Shown piece by piece: positions 1 through 5,776 of a stretch of DNA of 5,776 bases. Position 1 is the stretch's first letter, and every line of letters starts with the position of its first letter. A program made the translations under genes and the position numbers. Source of the DNA: Candidatus Symbiothrix sp. (GTDB taxonomy: Bacteria; Bacteroidota; Bacteroidia; Bacteroidales; Azobacteroidaceae); NCBI GenBank assembly GCA_031270925.1, contig JAISWY010000427.1:1-5776 (forward strand), read 5' to 3'. Below the pieces are notes generated by a model. The model saw only the letters and a list, made by a program, of their open reading frames with translations, did no database searches and was not told the DNA's origin.

Positions 1-212
1 GAACCGGCGATAATGGTGTTTTCGTTTTCAAAGAGTTGCAAGCCAACAAGCAATATGAAGTTTTTGTACACACAGAAATACGAGGCGAAGAATATAAAAA
101 CATTCTTTTTCCCATAGTCGATACAGTGGAAGTACGCCAAGCGCACCACGTTTATCCCGATATTTTGACCGGCGAAACGCCCTTGGAATTTCATATTATC
201 ATTAATAACTAA
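1..212 (+). CDS. C-terminal end of an unidentified protein (5' partial)
   Basis: An open frame (codons beginning at position 3) runs in from the left edge and stops at TAA 210-212, leaving 69 visible residues. I do not recognise the protein. The visible part begins TGDNGVFVFKEL and continues with alternating hydrophobic residues (YEVFVHTEI) to the end HIIINN. The pattern of a turn with N-G, then F-x-F-x-x-L, then Y-x-V resembles the end of a beta-sandwich such as a carboxypeptidase-regulatory-like or Ig-like domain, but the match is only in style. The next gene starts 12 nt after the stop with no terminator between, so this gene is probably the upstream member of the same operon. Given the VTC and DUF4956 genes downstream, a CotH-type protein would be a natural partner, but no CotH motif is visible in this fragment. 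The reading frame is well supported; the function is unknown. Confidence 0.75.
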   Translation, partial: TGDNGVFVFKELQANKQYEVFVHTEIRGEEYKNILFPIVDTVEVRQAHHVYPDILTGETPLEFHIIINN

Positions 213-224
213 TCCTTTTTGAAA

Positions 225-695
225 ATGAAAAAATCATTAATAATCAGCACATTATTTGCCATCATCGGCATCGGGGTATTTCATTTGATTGCGCAAAACC
301 GCCAAGCGGCCACTCCCCCACCCGCCTCGCAAACGCAAACGCCGTTTCTGACTCCCGAAGAAAAACGCGAACTGAGAAAGAATTTGGTTGTAAAGGAAAT
401 GAACGCCGACGCCAAAGGGAAACGTCAATGGATGGACCACTTAACCGTTTGGGATGAAAACGGTTACAAATTGGAAGAAATCGAATACGCCGTTTACGGT
501 CAGCGTGAACGAATCACATTCGAATACGACGAAAACGGAAAATGTATCCGCGAAAACGTCTATAACGACAAAAACAGGCTTTACCGCATCCGCAAATACG
601 ATTATTTGCAGAACGGACGGAAAAAAATTCAATACAATTACAATCCCAACGGAAAACTGTATTCCACCAAAGTATATGAATATTCCTATAAATGA
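225..695 (+). CDS. Small exported protein with YwqK-like DENG repeats, function unknown
   Basis: The protein has 156 residues. The N-terminus (KK, then a hydrophobic stretch at about 4-22) is a signal peptide or membrane anchor; a signal peptidase I cut after LIA at residue 23 is plausible, and there is no lipobox. A Pro/Gln/Thr-rich linker (about 29-40) and a charged segment (45-70) follow. The C-terminal half holds roughly three imperfect units of about 25 residues, marked by DENG (77-80), DENG (102-105), QNG (129-131) and NPNG (140-143), each followed by Tyr-rich beta strands. This resembles YwqK or MORN-like repeat proteins of Bacteroidota, whose role is mostly unknown. ATG 225 is preferred over the in-frame TTG at 219 because it directly precedes the KK-hydrophobic signal. 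The last 20 nt overlap the start of the polymerase gene, suggesting translational coupling. Location is inferred to be periplasm or membrane surface. Confidence 0.85.
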   Translation: MKKSLIISTLFAIIGIGVFHLIAQNRQAATPPPASQTQTPFLTPEEKRELRKNLVVKEMNADAKGKRQWMDHLTVWDENGYKLEEIEYAVYGQRERITFEYDENGKCIRENVYNDKNRLYRIRKYDYLQNGRKKIQYNYNPNGKLYSTKVYEYSYK

Positions 696-1440
696 TATTT
701 TGGAACAGATGAAGCCCATCACATTGGAAGAGATGAAGCATATCCGTTTGATGGACAGGGTCGATTCGAAATTCGTGGCTCCGGTCAGTATTTTGCCGCA
801 GTTACTGGAATTGCTGAGACCCGATTTCAAAATACAAATCATTGAGGATAAGCTTTTTGCAGCTTATACCACACAATACATGGATACGCCTGAACTGGAT
901 TTTTTCCTCATGCACCAAAATGGAAAATTGAACCGGCAAAAAATCCGTATCCGCTCTTATGTCGATTCCAATCTTTCCTTTTTGGAAATCAAAAACAAAA
1001 ACAACAAGGGACGGACGCAAAAAATCCGCGTTCCGGTCGCTCAAACGCATATCGAAAGGGTGGACGAACTGGCGGAAGAACAGGATTTCCTGCACACACA
1101 CGCGCTTTTCGAACTCAAAAACTTGGAACCTGTTTTGTCGAACACTTTCAACCGGATTACTTTGGTCAATAACAACGCCACCGAACGCATAACCATCGAT
1201 TGGAATTTGACTTTTCAAAACCTGCTAACCGGCAAGGAAGAATCGCCCGAAAAACTGATGGTGCTTGAACTGAAACAGGATGGACGCACGGCCTCCAAAT
1301 TTCGCGAAATCGTGAACCACTTGCACATCAAACAATCGTCGTTCAGTAAATATTGCATGGGAACGGTTTTAACAAATCCCGACATCAAGCAAAATCGCTT
1401 TAAAGCTAAATGGTCTATTATCAATAAAATAACACAATAA
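676..1440 (+). CDS. VTC-domain polyphosphate polymerase family protein
   Basis: The protein has 254 residues and matches the bacterial VTC-domain family, relatives of the catalytic tunnel domain of yeast Vtc4, which makes polyphosphate from ATP. Visible family landmarks in order: MDRVDSKF (26-33), the counterpart of the family's R-x-x-x-K-[YF]; YMDT (68-71) for the usual YFDT; RQKIRIRSY (87-95) with the paired tunnel arginines R91 and R93; FLEIKNK (102-108); KIRV (116-119); NTFNRI (156-161); LELK (197-200), the conserved acidic strand; and SKY (224-226). No signal peptide or membrane segment is visible, so it should be cytosolic. The same frame stays open upstream to ATG 454, but that stretch shadows the preceding gene and is low in complexity. 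ATG 676 is preferred because ILEQMKPITLEEM fits the family's N-terminus; ATG 709 is an alternative. It lies 3 nt before the DUF4956 gene, its common partner. The polymerase activity is inferred from the family and not shown here. Confidence 0.9.
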   Translation: MNIPINDILEQMKPITLEEMKHIRLMDRVDSKFVAPVSILPQLLELLRPDFKIQIIEDKLFAAYTTQYMDTPELDFFLMHQNGKLNRQKIRIRSYVDSNLSFLEIKNKNNKGRTQKIRVPVAQTHIERVDELAEEQDFLHTHALFELKNLEPVLSNTFNRITLVNNNATERITIDWNLTFQNLLTGKEESPEKLMVLELKQDGRTASKFREIVNHLHIKQSSFSKYCMGTVLTNPDIKQNRFKAKWSIINKITQ

Positions 1441-1443
1441 ATA

Positions 1444-2145
1444 ATGATTCAACCCGATTACGATTCTCAATTAGCGGCTGAAAATATACAGCGATTAGCC
1501 GACAACGGCCTTTCTTTTATGGGTGTAGATGTTTTCGACTCTACCATGCTGCTGAGCTTGATCATCCGTTTTGCTGCTAACCTCTTGGTTTGCTGGCTAA
1601 TAACACGTTTTTTCTATTATCCGAAAAGCAAACGGAAAGATTATTATTTCACGTTTATCCTGTTCAGTGTAACTATATTTTTGCTGCTGTTTATTCTGCA
1701 AAGTCTTTCCATCGGCACAGGTTTCGCCTTGGGACTTTTCTGTATTTTCGGGATGATAAAATATCGCACCGAGAGCATCCAAATTCGCGAAATGACCTAT
1801 CTGTTTGTGATTATCGGCGTCTCGGCCGTGAACGGTCTTTCGATTGACGTGGATTATACTACCGTGCTGTCTGCCAACGTTTTGGTTTTGTTGATTACGT
1901 GGATTTTAGAGCGCAGCATTCAACAAACAGCAACGAAAATCGTATTATACGAACGAATCGCATTGATTGTTCCCGAAAAATACAACGAATTATTGGCCGA
2001 TTTGAAAAAACGTACCGGACTGAATATCAACAAAGTAGAAGTTGGCCATATCGATTTTTTACGCGACACGGCTTATTTGAAAATCTATTATCAATCAAAT
2101 TCGGATGAGATTAACACCATCGATCAAATTACCAAATTTTCGTAA
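1444..2145 (+). CDS. DUF4956 multi-pass membrane protein
   Basis: The 233-residue protein carries the DUF4956 signature GFALGLFCIFGMIKYRTE (93-110), followed by IQIREMTYLFVIIGVSAVNG (112-131). Hydrophobic segments lie at about 35-57, 67-88, 91-105, 117-133 and 140-155, giving four or five membrane passes. The last 75 residues or so are soluble and mixed alpha/beta, ending in a strand-rich part (HIDFLRDTAYLKIYY). The RYRTE-like KYRTE and REMTYLF motifs lie between membrane segments and are the most conserved part of the family; their role is unknown. The family is repeatedly found next to VTC-domain genes, as here with a 3-nt gap, so a membrane partner of the polymerase is a reasonable inference. 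The 3' end overlaps the next gene by 41 nt. Family assignment is firm; function is not known. Confidence 0.92.
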   Translation: MIQPDYDSQLAAENIQRLADNGLSFMGVDVFDSTMLLSLIIRFAANLLVCWLITRFFYYPKSKRKDYYFTFILFSVTIFLLLFILQSLSIGTGFALGLFCIFGMIKYRTESIQIREMTYLFVIIGVSAVNGLSIDVDYTTVLSANVLVLLITWILERSIQQTATKIVLYERIALIVPEKYNELLADLKKRTGLNINKVEVGHIDFLRDTAYLKIYYQSNSDEINTIDQITKFS

Positions 2146-2806
2146 AACGCTGATAATCGGCTTTTTGCTTTTATCCGTATCGCTGCTTGCCCAATCGCCG
2201 GTGCGTTATGGCGGTTCGCTGTCGGGATCCGTGGAAAAAAGTTTGAATCGTTTTTTCGATTTGAAAGTGGAAGATGAAGTTCGTTTTTTAGACAATTCTA
2301 TCGGCTTTGAACGAAATATTACAACCTTAGGCCTTGATTATTCACTACTTAACCGGAAATTGAAAATCGGTACTTATTACGCTTTCCTGTATTTGTACAA
2401 CAACGACCGGTTGTTTGAAGCGCGTCATCGCTATTATTTCAATCTATCGTACAAGGAAAGCATCGACCAATGGACGTTTTCGTGGCGCGGACGATGGCAA
2501 TTCACGCATCGCGACGAAAACCACGACGAATACAAAATCAACCCAAAACAAGTGCTAAAAAATAAATTCCAAATCGAATATTCCATTTTGGGAAAACCGT
2601 GGGAACCATTCATTTCCTGCGATTTATACAACGACCTGAACAATCCGAAAGGCAATTATTTGACCCGTATCCGTTATCAGGGCGGCGCCACTTGGCGTTT
2701 GAATCAGACCGATTATATGGATTTTTTCGCTCGTTATGATCATTATTTAGATGCGCGGGAACCGGCAATTTTATCATTCGGCTTGGGTTGGAGATTGAAA
2801 TTGTAA
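2105..2806 (+). CDS. DUF2490 family predicted outer-membrane beta-barrel protein
   Basis: The 233-residue protein begins with a basic N-terminus and a hydrophobic stretch (about 15-28, GFLLLSVSLLAQ), a signal peptide probably cut after LLA at residue 29. The mature part is almost wholly alternating polar/aromatic strands with short turns, for example FFDLKVEDEVRFL (50-62), LKIGTYYAFLYLY (86-98), ARHRYYFNLSY (106-116), WTFSWRGRWQF (123-133), and the terminal strand FGLGWRLKL (225-233). This fits a small outer-membrane beta-barrel of the DUF2490 type, in which an RxRYRxx-like strand (ARHRYYF here) is typical. ATG 2105 is the only start that precedes the signal peptide, which forces a 41-nt overlap with the DUF4956 gene and suggests coupled translation. 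Six nt separate it from the TamL-like gene, so it may be a client or partner of that assembly factor; that link is inference. No substrate is known. Confidence 0.85.
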   Translation: MRLTPSIKLPNFRKTLIIGFLLLSVSLLAQSPVRYGGSLSGSVEKSLNRFFDLKVEDEVRFLDNSIGFERNITTLGLDYSLLNRKLKIGTYYAFLYLYNNDRLFEARHRYYFNLSYKESIDQWTFSWRGRWQFTHRDENHDEYKINPKQVLKNKFQIEYSILGKPWEPFISCDLYNDLNNPKGNYLTRIRYQGGATWRLNQTDYMDFFARYDHYLDAREPAILSFGLGWRLKL

Positions 2807-2812
2807 GCTTGC

Positions 2813-5059
2813 ATGAAACAGTATTCCCTTATTTTGCTTGCTTTATTGTTCGCTGCTTGTAGCGTTACCAAGCACATCCCCGAAGGATCTTATCTTTTGG
2901 GAAAGGCCGATATCCAAATGATTGATGACGGAGCCGATAAAACCTTGTTGAATAATTACATACATCAAAAACCCAATACGTCTAAAAATGCAGTGCGGAT
3001 TTATGGATTAGTAAAAAATGATTCGAGTTGGCTGAAGCGGTTTATCCGGAAATTGGGCGAAGCGCCGGTCATTTTCAACAATCATGCAGTAGCGTTATCG
3101 GTACAGGAATTGATGACCGAAATGCACAACCAAGGCTATTTAAACGCTTCCGTATCAGCCGAAATCGATACAATTAACAAAAAGGCGCAAGTAATTTACC
3201 ACATCCGGAACGAGGAACCTTACCGCATCCGAAAATACACCATAGATATTCCACAGATGCAACGGCACAATCCTGTCGATTCGAGCCGTGTACTTGCCGA
3301 CCGCCGTTTGATTCGCGAAGGCAGTATTTTCAATCTCGAACAATTGGAATCGGAGCGGAAGCGCATCGCTACATCCTTACGCAATCGAGGTTATTACACG
3401 TTCAACGAGAACAACTTACGCTTTTTGGCCGATACCGCATTACGCTCCAAACAAGTAGATTTGCAGTTGGTTTTGGCCGATACCAATCGCATCAATCCGG
3501 TTTACCGCGTGCAACGAATCAAGGTTTTTAGCGGATTCGATCCTTTGGATAAAAAGGCTTATCAAATCGAGGATTCCTTGGAATACAATGGGATACAGAT
3601 TTATTACGATAGTTTGCGCTTCCTTCGCCCAAGTGTAATTCGGAAAAAAATCCGAGTTCGTCCGCAACAGGTTTTTCGTGAACGCGCCGGCGAAAGCACT
3701 TATAAACTGTTGCAAAATTTGGATTGTATGGGACGGACCGATTTACAATACGCGGAAAATAATTATCCCGATTCCACCTTGCTTGATTGCAATATTTACC
3801 TCACACCGGGCGATAACCATTCGATGCAAATCACGTGGGACGGCACCCATAAGGCGGGCGATTTGGGATTGGCGGTCGGCATCACTTACGGTAATCTCAA
3901 CCTTTTCAACGGCTCGGAACTGTTCAATATCCGTTTGCGCGGCGCCTACGAATGGGTGGCCGGAACAGCCGGAAACGATACTTTGACGCACAATTATTAT
4001 GAATTGGGAGTGAGTCCGTCACTGACTTTTCCCAGTTTGCATTTGCCGTGGCTGGGCGAATATTTGTCCGAAAATTACCACACGCAAACCCAGTACAGCA
4101 TGGATTTTAATTTGCAGAAACGCCCCGAATACATCCGGAATTTTTTCAATTTCCGTTGGCAATTCAATTGGACGGCGCAACGCAAATCATTGTCGCAAAG
4201 TCTTGCTTTATTGGATATTAACTATGTAAATATGCCCTGGAAATCGGATCTTTTCCAAAATTACCTTGATTGGAATGTCGATGCGCTGACCAAATTCAGC
4301 TATGCCAATACATTTACGGCCGGCATTACCTATAACTTGTTGTATAACAATGCTCAATCCGGTCGCATCCAAGCAAATTCATACACGATTCGCTTGCATT
4401 TGGAGACATCGGGAAATGCTTTGTACGGCTTGGCCAAGGCTTTCGGAGTATCGCATTCCGAGGAGGAACAATACCGCGTTCTGGGCAATCCGTTCGCGCA
4501 ATACATCAAAGGCGATTTCGATTGGACGGAAAGTGTTCGTTTGTCATCGATCGAGACGATGGCTTTTCACATCAATCTGGGCATAGCTGTTCCTTATTTA
4601 AATTCCAATATCCTGCCTTTTGAAAAAAGGTATTTTGCGGGCGGCCCGAATAGCGTAAGAGGTTGGCATACAAGATATTTGGGGCCGGGTTCGTTCCGTT
4701 GGGAAAACTATAATCCGACTTTGCACGTGGGCGACATCAACTTACTTTTGAATGCAGAATATCGCATCAAAGTATTGTCGTGGCTGGAACCGGCTGTTTT
4801 TGTCGATGCCGGAAATATCTGGACAATAAAAAATTACGATAATCAACCCGGCGGACAATTTCGTTGGAACCGGTTTTATAAAGAATTGGCCACTGGCGCC
4901 GGAATCGGTTTGCGGCTGGATCTGGGTTTCCTGATTCTTCGCTTCGATTACGGTACGCAGGTAATTAATCCGATGGCCGAAAACCAAACTTTCGTGCTGT
5001 TCAAAGGCGATTTTTGGAAACAATCGACGGGATACTTGGCGATCGGTTATCCATTTTAA
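2813..5059 (+). CDS. tamL: TamL-like BamA/TamA (Omp85) family outer-membrane lipoprotein
   Basis: The 748-residue protein starts with a lipoprotein signal: hydrophobic residues 4-15, lipobox FAAC with Cys16, then SVTKHIPEGSYLL, the typical mature start of Bacteroidota TamL proteins. The periplasmic part (about 20-330) fits POTRA repeats, with marks such as LGEAPVIFNN (81-90), GYLNASV (108-114), REGSIFNLEQLESERKRI (168-185) and RNRGYYTF (190-197). The rest is a 16-stranded Omp85-type barrel. Its marks are FAGGPNSVRGW (608-618) with the VRG loop-6 motif, FVDAGNIW (663-670), GIGLRLDLGFLILRFDYG (697-714) and a C-terminal Phe (GYPF). BamA and TamA homologues insert or assist outer-membrane proteins; TamL is the lipidated TamA counterpart, normally working with TamB. 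No tamB lies beside it here, so the symbol rests on family resemblance. BamA itself is less likely, since BamA is usually not lipidated. It closes the operon, 6 nt after the DUF2490 gene. Confidence 0.92.
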   Translation: MKQYSLILLALLFAACSVTKHIPEGSYLLGKADIQMIDDGADKTLLNNYIHQKPNTSKNAVRIYGLVKNDSSWLKRFIRKLGEAPVIFNNHAVALSVQELMTEMHNQGYLNASVSAEIDTINKKAQVIYHIRNEEPYRIRKYTIDIPQMQRHNPVDSSRVLADRRLIREGSIFNLEQLESERKRIATSLRNRGYYTFNENNLRFLADTALRSKQVDLQLVLADTNRINPVYRVQRIKVFSGFDPLDKKAYQIEDSLEYNGIQIYYDSLRFLRPSVIRKKIRVRPQQVFRERAGESTYKLLQNLDCMGRTDLQYAENNYPDSTLLDCNIYLTPGDNHSMQITWDGTHKAGDLGLAVGITYGNLNLFNGSELFNIRLRGAYEWVAGTAGNDTLTHNYYELGVSPSLTFPSLHLPWLGEYLSENYHTQTQYSMDFNLQKRPEYIRNFFNFRWQFNWTAQRKSLSQSLALLDINYVNMPWKSDLFQNYLDWNVDALTKFSYANTFTAGITYNLLYNNAQSGRIQANSYTIRLHLETSGNALYGLAKAFGVSHSEEEQYRVLGNPFAQYIKGDFDWTESVRLSSIETMAFHINLGIAVPYLNSNILPFEKRYFAGGPNSVRGWHTRYLGPGSFRWENYNPTLHVGDINLLLNAEYRIKVLSWLEPAVFVDAGNIWTIKNYDNQPGGQFRWNRFYKELATGAGIGLRLDLGFLILRFDYGTQVINPMAENQTFVLFKGDFWKQSTGYLAIGYPF

Positions 5060-5066
5060 ACCGAAA

Positions 5067-5600
5067 TCAATAGCGGTTAAAGTGAATCACTTCTTCCCGC
5101 AGTTTCCGTCTCTTTTCTCGTGGCACGTCTTTCGGATAGCCCAATGCAACTATCAACGCCAAACGTTTATCACGCGGAATATTGAGCAGCTTTTTAATAT
5201 CGTTTTCATTGAACCAGCCCACGATACAACTGCCCAAACCAAGATCGGCCGCTTGCAAACAAATATGTTCAACGGCGATACCGATGTCGATTAAAGGATA
5301 ATCCTTGTTTTGTACCATACTGCCGAGGCGAGTCAGGAAGATTGGTTTTTCCACTACCACGGCTATCAGTACGGGCGCCTGATTCACGAATTGATTCATC
5401 CCGAGCCGCGCCACGCTCTCGCCGACACGGTTTTTCAATTCGGGTTCGTCAACCACAACGAATGTCCAACTTTGCGCATTATTGGCAGAGGGAGCCAAAC
5501 GCGCTGCTTCGAGGCATTGTTCAATTTTTTCCTGTTCAACCGGTTTACTCTGATAGCTGCGGTTGCTTTGCCTCTGTTTTATTAGTTCTGAGAAATTCAT
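5067..5600 (-). CDS. Nitroreductase-family FMN oxidoreductase
   Basis: The 177-residue protein is a complete small nitroreductase-family flavoprotein, expected to be a cytosolic homodimer that binds FMN and reduces substrates with NAD(P)H. Visible marks: RQSNRSY (10-16), the N-terminal Arg/Ser cluster that contacts the FMN phosphate; APSANNAQSWTFVVV (36-50), the P-S-x-x-N-x-Q-x-W motif that lines the flavin; DIGIAVEHICLQAADLGLGS (105-124), the core helix and Gly-rich turn; GWF (128-130); and LALIVALGYP (147-156) with a basic tail (REKRRKLREE), common in Bacteroidota members. The true substrate cannot be read from the sequence; nitroaromatic, quinone or flavin reduction are all possible. The ATG at 5598-5600 is chosen because MNFSELIKQRQSNRSY is the standard family start. 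It faces the TamL-like gene with only 7 nt between the stop codons, and has its own promoter. Confidence 0.93.
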   Translation of the reverse strand: MNFSELIKQRQSNRSYQSKPVEQEKIEQCLEAARLAPSANNAQSWTFVVVDEPELKNRVGESVARLGMNQFVNQAPVLIAVVVEKPIFLTRLGSMVQNKDYPLIDIGIAVEHICLQAADLGLGSCIVGWFNENDIKKLLNIPRDKRLALIVALGYPKDVPREKRRKLREEVIHFNRY

Positions 5601-5626
5601 AAGCGATTATGAAGTTTTTTAGCGGA

Positions 5627-5658
5627 CAAAGATAGTAAATTATTTTATTAAACGCAAA
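5627..5658 (-). promoter_or_regulatory. Bacteroidota-type promoter for the nitroreductase gene
   Basis: Read on the minus strand, TTTG (5658-5655) is followed after 20 nt by TATCTTTG (5634-5627), an exact match to the Bacteroidota -33 TTTG and -7 TAnnTTTG elements at about the usual spacing. The -7 element ends 26 nt upstream of the nitroreductase ATG, which gives a short leader of about 20 nt. No Shine-Dalgarno sequence is seen before the ATG, as is normal in this phylum. No operator-like palindrome overlaps the promoter. Confidence 0.8.
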
Positions 5659-5712
5659 TTGTGTTCCCGAAGAGGTGCATTTAAAATTGTAGCACTTGTT
5701 AAAAGGTCGTGT

Positions 5713-5733
5713 TTTAAGTCCGTAGGACTTAAA
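5713..5733. repeat. Perfect 9-bp inverted repeat with 3-nt loop
   Basis: TTTAAGTCC (5713-5721), loop GTA, GGACTTAAA (5725-5733): a perfect 9-bp stem. It lacks a GC-rich stem followed by a T-tract, so it is not a convincing terminator. It sits 8 nt before a second, unrelated perfect hairpin, and about 55 nt upstream of the nitroreductase promoter, outside any gene. Palindromes of this look are common in dispersed intergenic repeats of Bacteroidota genomes, so I take it as half of such an element; copy number cannot be judged from one window. Confidence 0.7.
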
Positions 5734-5741
5734 TTTGAATA

Positions 5742-5773
5742 ACCCCGAGCAATACGAATGCGCAGCTCGGGGT
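5742..5773. repeat. Perfect 9-bp GC-rich inverted repeat with 14-nt loop
   Basis: ACCCCGAGC (5742-5750) pairs perfectly with GCTCGGGGT (5765-5773) across a 14-nt loop. The stem is much richer in GC than its surroundings. It could act as a terminator for a gene beyond the right edge or be the second hairpin of a dispersed repeat unit with 5713-5733. No T-run is visible on either side before the window ends three bases later, so the repeat reading is favoured. Confidence 0.7.
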
Positions 5774-5776
5774 ATA

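Noticed and set aside
219..224. TTG at 219 as the start of the small exported protein
   Set aside because: It would add only two residues (M-K) before an ATG that begins a normal signal peptide; ATG 225 is the simpler start.
454..675. In-frame upstream extension of the VTC-domain gene to ATG 454
   Set aside because: It lies entirely within the preceding gene in another frame, is rich in Thr, Asn and Ser with no domain character, and the family N-terminus is already present from ATG 676.
693..705. Near match to a -7 promoter element (TATTTTG) inside the start region of the VTC gene
   Set aside because: It lacks one base of TAnnTTTG and I saw no TTTG at the correct distance upstream; the gene is better explained as part of the operon.
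441..842. Minus-strand open frame opposite the small exported protein and the VTC gene
   Set aside because: It is antisense to two well-supported genes, has low-complexity Phe/Val/Ile-rich translation typical of a shadow frame, and shows no known motif.
5059..5078. AACCG/CGGTT inverted repeat as a bidirectional terminator
   Set aside because: The stem is only 5 bp, the loop is 10 nt, and no real T-run follows on either strand; it also overlaps both stop codons.
5082..5602. Plus-strand open frames opposite the nitroreductase gene
   Set aside because: The minus-strand frame carries all nitroreductase motifs and a consensus promoter; the plus-strand frames have no family features.

Overview
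The window looks like a chromosomal segment of a Bacteroidota bacterium, probably of the Bacteroidales type. Three things point there: a lipoprotein-type Omp85 protein of the TamL kind, an apparent absence of strong Shine-Dalgarno sites before the genes, and a textbook Bacteroidota promoter (TTTG, 20 nt, TAnnTTTG) on the minus strand ahead of the last gene. Base composition is moderately AT-rich throughout, and no gene stands out as recently acquired.

Layout. Positions 1-5059 hold six plus-strand genes packed as one apparent operon. They are: the 3' end of an unidentified gene (to 212); a small exported protein with YwqK-like 'DENG' repeats (225-695); a VTC-type polyphosphate polymerase domain protein (676-1440); a DUF4956 multi-pass membrane protein (1444-2145); a DUF2490 predicted outer-membrane beta-barrel (2105-2806); and a TamL-like POTRA plus Omp85 barrel lipoprotein (2813-5059). 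Gaps are 3 to 12 nt, and two junctions overlap (20 nt and 41 nt), so translation is probably coupled. A convergent minus-strand gene for a nitroreductase-family flavoprotein (5067-5600) ends only 7 nt from the operon end. Positions 5601-5776 hold the nitroreductase promoter and then two perfect inverted repeats in tandem that look like part of a dispersed, REP- or MITE-like intergenic element running to the window edge.

How the genes may work together. The VTC-domain and DUF4956 pair is a recurrent bacterial gene pair, often seen with a CotH-like kinase; no CotH is visible here. In this window the pair is joined to one exported protein and two outer-membrane proteins. The cluster therefore reads as an envelope-directed module: a cytosolic polymerase, a membrane partner, and outer-membrane components. 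That functional link is inference from gene order. Nothing in the sequence proves that polyphosphate is the product or that it is exported.

No tRNA, rRNA, CRISPR array, transposase or phage gene was seen.
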